Below, one piece after another: positions 33,580-44,229 of a stretch of 64,000 bases of DNA. Below the pieces are notes generated by a model, which saw only the letters and a list, made by a program, of their open reading frames with translations, searched no databases and was not told the DNA's origin. The stretch lies in assembly GCA_930367205.1 (NCBI GenBank), contig OV884014.1:115637768-115701767 (forward strand), given 5' to 3'. The DNA is from Acanthosoma haemorrhoidale (lineage: Eukaryota > Arthropoda > Insecta > Hemiptera > Acanthosomatidae). A program made the translations under genes and the position numbers. Each line of letters begins with the position of its first letter. Within the stretch, counting starts at the first letter, position 1.

Positions 33580-34223
33580 GAGCTATGGGGGACAGCAAAA
33601 AAGTCGAACATCAAGCGTATCCAATCCTTTCAATCAAAAGTCCTGAGAACAATAGTAAATGCCCCTTATTATGTCAGCAACAAAACCCTTCATAACGACC
33701 TTAATATACCCTACATTCTTGAACTCATCCCTTCCAAGTTTACGAAATTCCACAGTAGCCTTTCCAACCACCCTAATCCTGTAGCACAGTCAATGCACTG
33801 CGCCACTCATCCCTATAATCCTCCTCGGAGACTGAAACGGCAGTGGCCTCGTGACCTGCTATGTAATACGTGACAGTGGGAGTCCTGGCAATGGCCAGTC
33901 TCTCCAATCATGTCCTGAGCGTCTGTGGCTCTCGCGTCCTTGGTCAGCCTCCACTGGCTAGTATCCGGTGACGCGGCTGACGGAGGAGCGTGGGGGACTT
34001 CCCAAGACTCCGCTTTCTCTTTGCGGTGGATTTGGGGGTTCTCTGGGCTGTCTGTAAATATTGTATGAATGAGCGAGTGAATGATGAACTGTAAATATTG
34101 TATGAATGAGCGAGTGAATGATGAACTGTAAATATTGTATGAATGAGAGCATATATCTTAATTACTTATTGCCTTATAAAAGGAAGATTGTAATTATTGC
34201 ACAATAAAGGAATTATACTACTA
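33580..34223 (+). mobile_element. Jockey-like LINE, 5'-truncated, copy 4, with target duplication
   Basis: 644-bp insertion flanked by the 12-bp duplication AATAATAAGGTA (33568-33579 and 34224-34235). It begins in the reverse transcriptase C-terminus (GAGCTATGGGGGACAGC) and ends ATTGCACAATAAAGGAATTA. The empty target survives at 41396 onward. The 3'UTR contains a local triplication (34054-34147). Confidence 0.9.
34054..34147 (+). repeat. 37-bp tandem repeat, 2.5 copies, in LINE 3'UTR
   Basis: Unit starts GTAAATATTGTATGAATGAG and continues CGAGTGAATGATGAACT; copies begin at 34054, 34091 and 34128. Other LINE copies in the window carry a single unit. Confidence 0.95.
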
Positions 34224-34457
34224 AATAATAAGGTAACATATTAATATAAAATAAATACTATTAGGATATAATTTAACAAGCGAATGAAGCTATTTATATT
34301 GTCGGTTTACTAAGCTTTTATCTTTGACTTAGTAGAATATCTAGTTGATGAAGTTGACTCTAATATTGTTATCCGGCCTATGAGATCTCTTCAAAGTAAA
34401 ACAGCACATTACTTTGAAGTACCAATGACCACAGCCGCCATGATGAATATCGGTGCA

Positions 34458-35100
34458 AGCTATGTAAGGGTGACTTGATCAGCCCAAGGGCAAATGTCAA
34501 GATATCACGAAGCTATGTAAGGGTGACTTGATCAGCCCAAGGGCAAATGTCAAGATATCACGAAGCTATGTAAGGGTGACTTGATCAGCCCAAGGGCAAA
34601 TGTCAAGATATCACGAAGCTATGTAAGGGTGACTTGATCAGCCCAAGGGCAAATGTCAAGATATCACGAAGCTATGTAAGGGTGACTTGATCAGCCCAAG
34701 GGCAAATGTCAAGATATCACGAAGCTATGTAAGGGTGACTTGATCAGCCCAAGGGCAAATGTCAAGATATCACGAAGCTATGTAAGGGTGACTTGATCAG
34801 CCCAAGGGCAAATGTCAAGATATCACGAAGCTATGTAAGGGTGACTTGATCAGCCCAAGGGCAAATGTCAAGATATCACGAAGCTATGTAAGGGTGACTT
34901 GATCAGCCCAAGGGCAAATGTCAAGATATCACGAAGCTATGTAAGGGTGACTTGATCAGCCCAAGGGCAAATGTCAAGATATCACGAAGCTATGTAAGGG
35001 TGACTTGATCAGCCCAAGGGCAAATGTCAAGATATCACGAAGCTATGTAAGGGTGACTTGATCAGCCCAAGGGCAAATGTCAAGATATCACGAAGCTATG
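34458..35100. repeat. 53-bp satellite array, 12 identical copies
   Basis: Units start every 53 bp at AGCTATGTAAGG (34458, 34511, 34564 ... 35041) with a 7-bp partial unit at 35094. By eye all 12 copies are identical base for base. Each unit can fold as nested inverted repeats: GTG.CTTGA pairs with TCAAG..CAC, and GCCC/GGGC forms an inner hairpin with an AA loop. Period is not a multiple of three and stops occur in every frame, so it is non-coding. Confidence 0.97.
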
Positions 35101-35349
35101 GAGTGAAGAAAATTGAAAAGAAGGATAGTTAGCTCAATTTGTTCCTCTGAGAAATTATTATTACATTATTATTTTTAAAAAAACACACTCTGGGATCAAC
35201 ATACCTTATATCTATTTTGTAATTCAAGTCAGTGGGAACTATGCTTTCATACCCGCTAAATAAATTTCTTCCGGCCATTCACCCTTAAAATTATGTTAAT
35301 TTCAGTTTATTTTGTTATTATATAGACTTATTAACTAATTAAATATCAT

Positions 35350-36272
35350 TGTCGGGTCGTCACGAGGGGGTGCCTAGTTACCCTCGCCCTAGTGACGAAG
35401 TGAGGGGTGCCTAGGCTATGACCTGGACAATTTCTTCATGACGGGTCTTACTACTGTACCAGCTGACTCCTTATATGATAGTTATGTGCCCCGACAGTGC
35501 ACTATGTTCAGAAGAAGAGGAACAGGGTAGGTATTATTGGTAGTTCATGTGGTCTTGGAATCACCACAAATCCACAGTGTATATCTAAAAGTAGGCGAAA
35601 ACAGTCCGGATCCCAAAGGCGAGTGTGAACCGGAGGGAGGTAGACTGGATCACTGGGGGAGGCACTACTAGGTAAAGTTGTAGTGCCCCAGGCGACCGTC
35701 GTCCGCAAGGAAGAAATCTCTTCCAAGGAGATGCTAGCGAGTCGAAGTCAGAGAATCCCACTAGGAAAGTGTGGGGTCTGACAAGGCCGGACTATAACAT
35801 AGCCAGGTTAGGAAGAGAGATGCAGAGGTTTTCATAAATGAGAAGGCCAAATCTTAAAACATCAGTGCAGCTGCAAGTACCAGTCCAGAGAGCCGTAGTT
35901 AGAATGAATTATTGGCTGAAACTAGGGGATAAGTACCCCCAGTAGCCAATAGGATGTGGTTTTATTCTGGCCAATCGCGTCCAGCCAATAGGACGAGGTT
36001 TTATTCTGACCAACCGCATTGGCTTGGATGAAGCTTGAATGTTCTAGACCAGGACCCAGTTACCAGGAGCTATCTGACTCCCTCTGGAGAGGACTCTGAA
36101 CTAGTTTTTGCAGCTGCGTCTTTTATTGTTTACAATATTTACACTGATATGACTTATGGTTTGGTAATATTATTTGCATTTGTTTAAATTAATTTACTAC
36201 ATATTATAACCAATTTACAATATATACAATAGTGTATAGGGTCATTTATCTTATGTAGTTACGGTCGCTACA
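35350..36272 (-). mobile_element. Solo LTR, 923 bp, with 5-bp target duplication
   Basis: Read on the minus strand it begins TGTAGCGACCG and ends GACGACCCGACA, and is flanked by ATCAT on both sides (35345-35349 and 36273-36277). No internal retroelement genes adjoin it, so it is a solo LTR left by recombination. The upstream part carries a 39-bp duplication with CCAAT boxes (35944-36022). Terminal TG..CA and 5-bp duplication fit Ty3/gypsy- or BEL-type elements; which one cannot be told without pol. Confidence 0.93.
35944..36022 (-). promoter_or_regulatory. Tandem 39-bp CCAAT-box repeats in the LTR
   Basis: Two units starting AGCCAATAGGA at 35944 and 35983, each with AGCCAAT and a second CCAAT or CCAAC about 25 bp later, and a shared GGTTTTATTCTG. 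Duplicated CCAAT arrays in the 5' portion of an LTR suggest a U3 enhancer. Confidence 0.6.
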
Positions 36273-36837
36273 ATCATAATACCACCAATTTAATTTTTTA
36301 GTCACCTATTCCATTTCTGTCTAGTTCAATTGACAGTTTATTGTTATTTATAACCTAACTACGGGTTTTATTGATTTAAAATTTTTGAATAGTACTTAAG
36401 CATAGTTGTCTTTTTTTTTTTTTTTTTTTTTTTTTTTCAGCCATTATTTTCTAATAAATCGAATTGATACTGTTGTCATTATTCTGCGCGGAGACGGATA
36501 GACTTGTTTTCCTTGTTTTGTTCTGTTCACTCCTTTAGGCCAGAGTCCTTGTTGAGGGAGTTGGCATTACATCCCACTCGGTGCCCGACGATAAGTTGAC
36601 ATGATTCCACTCCGAAGGTTTTTGTCACTGTGTTCTTTATGGCAGAATTAGTATGTGTCGGGGCTGATCGTTGCTCTATTCCTAAGGCGTTTCGAGGCTG
36701 CTCTAATCTCCCTTAATGGTTTTTCTTACAGATCGGTGAAAATGTTCGGCCTTCCTCTGACGTCTTGAGCAATTACAGTATAATTATTCTCTTTGTTCTG
36801 TTTACTTCTTGGTAAGCTATTGTTCAGTTCATTAATA
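36273..36837. other. No supported gene; T27 run at 36411-36437
   Basis: AT-rich to 36440. A 27-nt T run ends in TTTCAG, followed by 350 bp of more balanced composition without a recognisable frame. Confidence 0.45.
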
Positions 36838-37693
36838 CAGGGTGTCCCAGAATTAACGCAAGATTTGATTTAAATAGAAAACAGTTTTTAGTATTTTTGT
36901 TCTTATTTTTTTTAATTATAAAATAAATAGGATAGGGTTATTTATGGAATAACACATCGGGCAAATGGCCTCTACGACTTTGCTGGCACTACGCCCTCTT
37001 TTGTCGAAATTTTCCATGACCATTTGGCATAAATGTGGTTGAATTTGCTCTTTTAATGCACGGGTGGATGTGGGCTTGTTGACATACACCTTTGACTTCA
37101 AATAACCCCATAAAAAGAAATCTAAAGGTGTTAAATCACACGATCTAGGGGGCCAATTCTGATCACCGAAACGAGAGAGTACACGACCTGGAAATGTCTC
37201 ATGCAGTATTTGAATTGTTTCATGGGCTGTATGGCATGTGGCACCATCTTGTTGAAACCACATATTGGCCACACCAATATCATCCAATTTCGGCACAAAG
37301 AACTGTGTTTACGACGCCGAATTGATGTTCCTGGATTTACTGCTTCGATATTGACATTTGAACGGCTTGTTTTTGGACGACCAGTGTTTTTAGTGTCTCC
37401 AACTGATCCAGTAACCCTAAATTTTCTAATTAATCACTTCACAGTTGATGAAGTCAAAACACTTTTCCGACCATATTTAGTATTTTATTATAAATTTTCG
37501 AACTGCGGCCGCCAAACTTCCAATATTTTTGAGATAATGTTCAACAATAAAGACATGTGGTTCTATCGTGTAACGTTCAATTTTTACTAACCCTTAACTG
37601 TCAGCTGTCAAATTGTTTTTTTTTAGGGTTGCCAGCACTTTACTGCACAAATGGCGGCAAATTCAAATCTTGCGCTAATTCTGGGACACCCTT
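36838..37693 (-). mobile_element. DD41D-type mariner relative, copy 2
   Basis: 856 bp, TA on both sides (36836-36837 and 37694-37695), ends CAGGGTGTCCCAGAATT and AATTCTGGGACACCCTT. Closest to copy 3 (43362-44229), with which it shares private lesions. Confidence 0.92.
36938..37581 (-). pseudogene. DD41D-type mariner transposase with intact catalytic half
   Basis: The C-terminal half is open: MPKLDDIGVANMWFQQDGAT, then CDLTPLDFFLWGYLKSKVY and STRALKEQIQPH. The second Asp (QQDG) and third Asp (PLDFFLW) are separated by 41 residues, the DD41D spacing of the IS630-Tc1-mariner superfamily. The initiator is ATT instead of ATG, the N-terminal half is out of frame, and about 8 codons are missing after ALKE compared with copy 1. 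Confidence 0.85.
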
Positions 37694-39376
37694 TAGTAGT
37701 CTAGCATTATTTCGAAAACTATCGAAGGATTAGTTGCCTCGCCATTATTAATCATATTACATTCAAAGCAGGGTTCCGTCTATTCATATTTTTTTAAACT
37801 ATATACAAACAAATGATAGGATTTAGAATATCTAGGAGATGGTAGGTGAGTGCTCGTAGGTTTCATTAATACTTATTAAACTTTTTATGAAAAAAAATAA
37901 AAAATGTTAAATTATGTTATTTGTTAACGCATAATGGTTATTCAAAAGATAAAACTATTGTGACCAGCTAAAGTAAAAATATTGCCGAAAAAAACATCAA
38001 GTTCGGGTTTTTTATTGTTGTTTCACAAAACCTAATTCTTAAAAAAAAATATATTGTCAGATTTGTATTATACAAAAAAAAACTTAATTTCTCCTAACCC
38101 TACCTCAGACCAACACTGCTAAATGTGCTAGCTGACCGTTAGTACGGCAACTATAGAGGACCTGTGATTAGTTTCCGGTATCTCCCAGCTCTAAGGGTTC
38201 TGTTCTGTCTCGTGAAAAAGATGAAGTTGAATAATGAACTGGCCAAACCTGGCGTGAAAATCGACTCGTAGTTCATGACTGTTTGCTACGTGAGCATAGG
38301 AAATTATAGTTGAAATGCAAGAATTGAACCCACCTCATTACATTGAATTTTCCTATTGCGAATGAATTGAAATTAAAAGTTGAACCCAATTGGTAATTGT
38401 TACAATCGTAAATTAGCCAATTTCTCCTAGCATTGATCACATACGGGTTTTTATTGTGAATATTATGGTATGTTTAAATTAGTTAAATATGTTTAGGAAT
38501 TACAACGGTTGTTTATTTTATAGTATAGCTTTCAATTTATCAACACCGCTGTTTGAATATTAAAACTCATTTGTGGATCCCAACGATGCTAGACTGAGAG
38601 GCACCCCAGCCCTACATGTCAGGTGAGGTGGTGCTTATAGGCATTGTTTCTCAATTGTATTTTAAGGCGATGAGAGATTCATGATATGAAAGTTTAAGTC
38701 CTCCGTGGAATGAAAGTTCCGGGCTGTTTAATGTCACGACACGACTGAGTGTCTCGTCTTTCCCGTACAAGAGCCAAAAACCATTAAAATGTAAATGGTT
38801 AAAATCCGCAGTTCGTAAAACTTTGTAAAAGCGACTGTATAAAGGACATGACTTTGTAGTCTTGCAGTTGATGTCGATGTATTTGCATCTAAGTTTGACT
38901 GCACCAATGTCGGAACCATTGTATTGATCTCTTAAGTATTGTCTTCCGATTTGTGAAATTGCTCCTACCTTTGTCCGGGATTTTATTATTTATTTGACGT
39001 CAATATTATTATTATTATTATTTATTACTAATTATACACGTCAATTGGTTAGCTATATCGCTATGTTTAGATCTGCTGGTTCCATTTGCGGGCTCTTGAG
39101 CCTTAATGTAACAAACAGCTGGTGGCCTTGTTGGGTTTAGTCAAGGCCGGGAGCCACACCGGTGGCGGATCACTGAATGGCATGTCTGTTTCGTCCTCTC
39201 AGTCGGCAGGGGCATTGTCCACTTAAATCAATTTATTTACAATATGTACCTAATAACAATAATGTTATGCTAATATGCTGTGAACTTAAAGTTGTCCTCT
39301 GCCTTACTTGCTCAATTTCAAGCCGAAGGCTATTAGCTCCCTTGATATTTCGTCTTTGAAATTCGGACTTCGCTTT
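37694..39376. other. No supported gene
   Basis: AT-rich with a few balanced patches (38100-38300, 39060-39370). A minus-strand stretch at 39240-39370 reads AKSEFQRRNIKGANSLRLEI and meets a GTAAGG donor, but nothing else supports an exon. Confidence 0.4.
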
Positions 39377-40062
39377 ATGAAGTATCACGTAGGTCGGTTA
39401 GCTGTTTAAAACTGCATTAGATCGTACGACAATATACATCTTAGCAGTATGAGTTACAAAACATTAACAACTCTTCTTGTATCATTATCACGAGCTGCTA
39501 CTGCCGATTTAGTCTCTGAGGAGGATTATAGGGATGAGTGGTGCAGCGCAATGACTGTGCTAGGGGATTAGGGTGGTTAGATAGGTTTCGATGGAATTTC
39601 ATGAACTTGGAAGGGATGAGTTCAAGAATGTAGGGTATATTAAGATGGTTATGAAGTGTTTTGTTGCCGACGTAATAAGGGCCATTTACTATTGTTCTCA
39701 GGACTTTTAGAATGAAAGGATTGGATACGCTTGATGTTCGACTTTTTTGCTGTCCCCCATAGCTCTATTCCGTATGTCCAGATTGGCTTAAGTATAACTT
39801 TGTAGATTAGTAATTTATTTTCTATTGAGAGATGGGATGTCCTTTGAAGTAGTATGTACAGTTGTCCAAAGCGTCTGTTTAGTTCTTGTCTTTTTAGTCT
39901 CGTATGTGGGTTCCAGGTCAGACGTTTGTCGAGATGGAAGCCTAAGTACCGCACTAACTCGGATACAGGGTGAGGAATGGAATTAAAAGAAACTAGTGGA
40001 GAAGACTTGCGGTAGATGGTGTATCATCAGTTAAAAATTGAAAGAGATTAGCTAGCGTGATA
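39377..40062 (-). pseudogene. Jockey-like LINE fragment, copy 5 (reverse transcriptase C-terminus)
   Basis: Minus strand encodes MRYLGFHLDKRLTWNPHTRL, then KRQELNRRFGQLYILLQRTS, SIENKLLIYKVILKPIWTYG and IELWGTAKKSNIKRIQSFHS before a frameshift. This is the post-catalytic C-terminal domain typical of jockey-clade reverse transcriptases. The 3' end differs from copies 2-4: after CCTCGTGA-like sequence it runs into ATGATACAAGAAG, shared only with copy 7. Confidence 0.85.
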
Positions 40063-41330
40063 GACGTATCTTACCGTAACTTGAACCTTAACTTTAAAGG
40101 GATGGACGGGAAAATAACTTATAGGCGTCTAACTCAAAAATGTATTTGATATGCACTTAAAAGTTAAGTGCTGGCCGAGGACGGCTGCCGAAAACGCTTG
40201 AGCGTTAAATGACCGGAATTTATGAGTAGTAACCCATAAATCGACCCATTGAAGAATGGCCCATAACCAGCATTTCATTATTGCGTTATTTACATCTATA
40301 ATCCATCTCTGTAATGTGCTTCGAACTGTTTAAAAATTATATTAAATACAAGATCTATTGTCCCCTTTGATGGATGTTTCGGCATAGGAAATTAAAAACA
40401 GAACATTATATCTTAGATAGCCTCTGCGCTGTTTCTGGAGAAATCGCCAGAGAGTAGGTTAAGAGGCCCGATTGAGAAATACTGCTGTTTTTTCCGTTTA
40501 GTTCCCTTGTGTGTTTTTACACAAACATGTAGTTATTACATATTTGTCAATCGTTTAATGTGTAGGAATATTCAATTATCTATGTTTTACTTTTATGTGA
40601 ATTCATATTACTCAAAATAGTGATGTATTCCTCTATGAGATCGTTGTCTCCGTAGTTGTCTTCATGCCGTTAAAGGTTCTGGGCCTGAATCCTTAGGCGG
40701 ACAATCATTCTTAGGTATTCTTGCACATTAAGCATTGTCAGTCAGAAGTGGATGTCATTCTTGATGACCGACAAGCTGAAGTAATGATGAGTGTGTTTGG
40801 TTACTATCAGGGACACTAACGAATTATACATTATATATTATTGTTTTTAACCTCGAATGATATCACTCACTGAATTTCTAGTAATTCTTAACAGGCCCAT
40901 TTATATTTGTTGAGAGAATTAAGTGTTTCTTCTCCAATGTTTTAATATGGGTATTATATCATGTCTCCATTATTATTTCCCATGTGCCATGTTACGTAGC
41001 GAGAGTGATTTGTTTCGCTCCAGACAATGTACTGATGGATCTCTTTCGGCCTTCGCATATTTTCTGCTCTATGTAACACTCAGGTCTAACACTTGTATGT
41101 AACACATATGTACATATGTAACACCCAATACCACTCAAAAATCTTTTTGTACAATTAATATAATTAAATGTAAATTTTTTTTTATAAAAATGAAGCTATT
41201 TTTAAGCCTATCGTTAAGTTGTGTAATTAATAAAATACAAGTACATTCATAAAAATGATCTTCGATGGTGAATATACTCGCAATTATTTTAAATTTTATT
41301 ATTCTTTTCGAAATAAAGTGACCAAAAAAA
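40063..41330. other. No supported gene
   Basis: AT-rich, short frames only. A small cluster of TGTAACAC-type repeats lies at 41085-41130 (ATGTAACAC three times). Confidence 0.45.
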
Positions 41331-41550
41331 AAATATGTATATTATGCATTTTGACCGGTGATTGATTGAAAGTTGCATTCTAAAAAAAATAATAATAATA
41401 ATAAGGTAAAATATTAATCTAAAATAAATACTATTAAGGTATAATTTAACAAGGGAACGAAGCTATGTCTATTGTCGGTTTACTAAGCTTATTTTATTGT
41501 ATTAGAAATCTTTGACTTTAGTAGAATATCTAGAATGAATTTGACTTTGA
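41331..41550 (+). repeat. Dispersed repeat R4, copy 2 (uninterrupted)
   Basis: Continuous counterpart of the split copy at 33490-34365, preserving the empty LINE target (AATAATAATAATAAGGTAAA). Confidence 0.8.
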
Positions 41551-41934
41551 CCCGCCATGAACATATGGGTGTAGTGATAATATGCAAGTGTTACCGGAGT
41601 GGACTGTTAGATAATAATAAAAATCTATTTGCCCGGAAGTAAAAAAATCTTTATTCATGAGCACTTATTAGTTGCCTGCTCAAACTTCCTTCCGCCATCA
41701 AAGATGGCTACAACTGGCTAACTAAAGTACACCGTTTTATTATATTCGTTTTTCTCCTGTTCATGTGTTCAGAATAAAATTTATTTTATGCACCAAAAGG
41801 AAACCCAGTGGTTAATTAGAAGAATATGGAGACATTTTTTAGATGTTAGAATTTAATTAATTGTCTTTAGAGGTTTTTTTTTCAATTTCAACAATCTTTA
41901 TTCCGATAAAATTAAAAAAAAATCTTTTATTGTG

Positions 41935-42250
41935 CAATAATTAACTGTGATCAATGTTCTCATTCATACCATATTTACTGTTCTTCATTCATACAGTATT
42001 TACAAACAACCGAGAGACCTCCCAAATCCACATTGCCCAATCGCATGCGAAAGAGGAACCGAAATCTTGTGAAGTTTCCCACCCTCCCCCGTCAACCGCA
42101 TCCGGATAGCTCTATTCCGTATGTCCAGATTGACTTAGTCGTCTGTATAATTGTCCAAAGCGTCTGTTTAGTTCTTGTCTTTTTAGCCTCTTATGTGGGT
42201 TACATGTCAGCCTTTTGTTGGAAGCCTAAAGATTGTACTGTACTAAAATC
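41935..42250 (-). mobile_element. Jockey-like LINE fragment, copy 6, internally deleted
   Basis: Left part is 3'UTR (ATTCATACAGTATTTACAAA, GACCTCCCAAATCCAC, TCGCATGCGAAAGAGG); right part is reverse transcriptase (ATAGCTCTATTCCGTATGTC, GCGTCTGTTTAGTTCTTGTC). About 400 bp between them are missing relative to copy 2. Confidence 0.75.
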
Positions 42251-42462
42251 AAAAGAATATTAGATACTAAAAAAAAACCTTTGAACAGTAATTTCTGCGA
42301 TTAAATGATTAAAATGATTACTTCTAGGGTGGTGGACGTCTTGGTGTTCATCATTGTTTTAAGGGGCTTTACTTTTAAACAGGTATAGTTTTTCGCCTTT
42401 GTTTGATTACAAATTTTAAAGGTTATTTTTATTTGCCCGCCTGTATAAGGAATCATTGCTAG

Positions 42463-42771
42463 AGGCAATCTTCATACTCAGTCTCACCTGCACCCCCCGA
42501 AGCAGAACCAGTTTGTGGGATATTCCTACGCCAGCTGGAGGCAGGGCGGTACACACGGCAGGAATGTGGGTTTCCGTGCCGGCACCTCTCTCTGTTTAGG
42601 GAAAGTAACCAGGCCCTAGGCCGCTCCGACCCCCTGACCCACACCTCTTCTCTCTCCTACAGGTTCCGTTCGTCCGCACTTCCGCCGGATGTAGGTCGCT
42701 CGCTGCTCATGATGCACCTGGGCGGAAACGAGACGTCACCCGACCGTAATAAAAATACCAGTCAATTGTGA
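42463..42771 (+). other. GC-rich open frame of 102 codons without ATG start; exon or LTR
   Basis: Stop-bounded frame (TAG at 42460, TGA at 42769) in a sharply GC-rich island. It contains CGIFLRQLEAGRYTRQECGF, then SLFRESNQALGRSD and PPDVGRSLLMMHLGGNE. An acceptor-like CTTCTCTCTCCTACAG lies at 42647-42662. Alternatively, CCGTAATAAAAAT (42744) followed by ATTTGGCGCACG resembles an LTR 3' end followed by a primer-binding site. I cannot choose between a host exon and retroelement sequence. Confidence 0.25.
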
Positions 42772-43361
42772 TTTGGCGCACGCTTTGTTACGGCACCGAA
42801 AACAACTTTAATGATTATTACAGATCGCCAAAGTCCCAATGGATCCATTCACCTCAGTATGTTTGCACAATGTTTATTCTATGTAACTGTACATGCTTTA
42901 TTTTATTCTTTATGGCTATGTGCATGCTATTTACTAGTTATTTATGTATTCAGAACGTGGCCGAGACCATGTCCTACTTAAGGACAATCTTGCTTAAATT
43001 TTTACCAAAATACTCTAGTCTGTATAGTTATGTCAATATATATTGTAATGGTAATTACCACTCGTGGTCTAGTGGTCCCCCAGACTCGTCTGTCCTGTTA
43101 AATAACAACATCCATATTACGTTGGAGGATCATGATTTTGTAATTAACCAGAGTAATACTTACTTGTAGAATCATTAAGGAAAGTAACAACTCAGGGCTT
43201 ATGCTGAGGCCTTAACTATATTACCTAATTACTGGTTATTATCTAATCTTATCTGATAAAAGGTTGTATAAACTCTAGGCTGGCAAGTTCCCTAAGCGAG
43301 CTTTTTTAGCTTCCTCCTTGTGAGGTGGTTGTCGCAGTACAGGGGGCCTGATGATAAAGTA

Positions 43362-44229
43362 AAGGGTGTCCCAGAATTAGCGCAAGATTTGAATTTGCCG
43401 CCATTTGTGCAGTAAAGTGCTGGCAACCCTAAAAAAAAACAATTTGACAGCTGACAGTTAAGGGTTAGTAAAAATTGAACGTTACACGATAGAACAACAT
43501 GTCTTTATTGTTGAACATTATCTCAAAAATATTGGAAGTTTGGCGGCCGCAGTTCGAAAATTTATAATAAAATACTAAATATGGTCGGAATAGTGTTTTG
43601 TCTTCATCAGCTGTGAAGGGATTAATTAGAAAATTTAGGGTTACTGGTCAGTTGGAGAAATTAAACACACTGGTCGTCCAAAAACAAGCCGTTCAAATGT
43701 CAATATCGAAGCAGTGCGTGAGAGTTGTTGGAAATTCAGGAACATCAATTCGGCGTTGTAAACACAGTTCTTTTTGCCGAAATTGGATGTGGTCAATATC
43801 TGGTTTCAACAAGATGGTGCCACATGCCATACAGCCCATGAAACAATTCAAATACTGCATGAGACATTTCCAGGTCGTGTACTCTCTCGTTTCGGTTATC
43901 AGAATTGGACCCCTAGATCGTGTGATTTAACACCTTTAGATTTCTTATTATGGGGTTATTTGAAGTCAACGGTGTATGCCAACAAGCCCACTTCCACCCG
44001 TGCATTAAAAGAGGAAATTTAACCACATTTATGCTAAACGGTCATGGAAAATTTCGACAAAAGAGTGCGTATGTGCCAGCAAAGTTGTGGAGGCCATTTG
44101 CCCGATGTGTTATTCCATAAATAACCCTATCCTATTTACTTTATAATTCAATAAAAAAATAACAACAAAAATATTAAAAACTGTGTTTTCTATTTAAGTT
44201 AAATCTCGCGTTAATTCTGGTACACCCAG
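43362..44229 (+). mobile_element. DD41D-type mariner relative, copy 3
   Basis: 868 bp. Left end TA then AAGGGTGTCCCAGAATTAG; right end TTAATTCTGGTACACCCAG with one mismatch in the repeat (GGTACA for GGGACA) and no TA after it, so the right junction has mutated. Confidence 0.9.
43474..44124 (+). pseudogene. DD41D-type mariner transposase, frameshifted
   Basis: Starts ATT where copy 1 has ATG (reads IERYTIEQHVFIVEHYLKN). Catalytic half open in 43774-44022: MPKLDVVNIWFQQDGATCHT through CDLTPLDFLLWGYLKS. Ends CATAAATAA at 44122-44124. Several frame changes; not functional. Confidence 0.85.

Larger units (their letters stand above)
33490..34365 (+). repeat. Dispersed repeat R4, copy 1, split by a LINE insertion
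   Basis: Segments 33490-33579 and 34224-34365 are contiguous in a second copy at 41331-41550. Shared blocks include GTGATTGATTGAAAGTTGCA, TTCTAAAAAAA, AATAAATACTATTA, TATAATTTAACAAG and TTGTCGGTTTACTAAGCTT. Function unknown. Confidence 0.8.

Noticed and set aside
34458..35100. CRISPR-like array
   Set aside because: The units are contiguous 53-bp repeats with no variable spacers, in animal-type DNA.
41085..41130. ATGTAACAC repeats as a regulatory array
   Set aside because: Only three short imperfect copies in AT-rich DNA; not distinguishable from chance.
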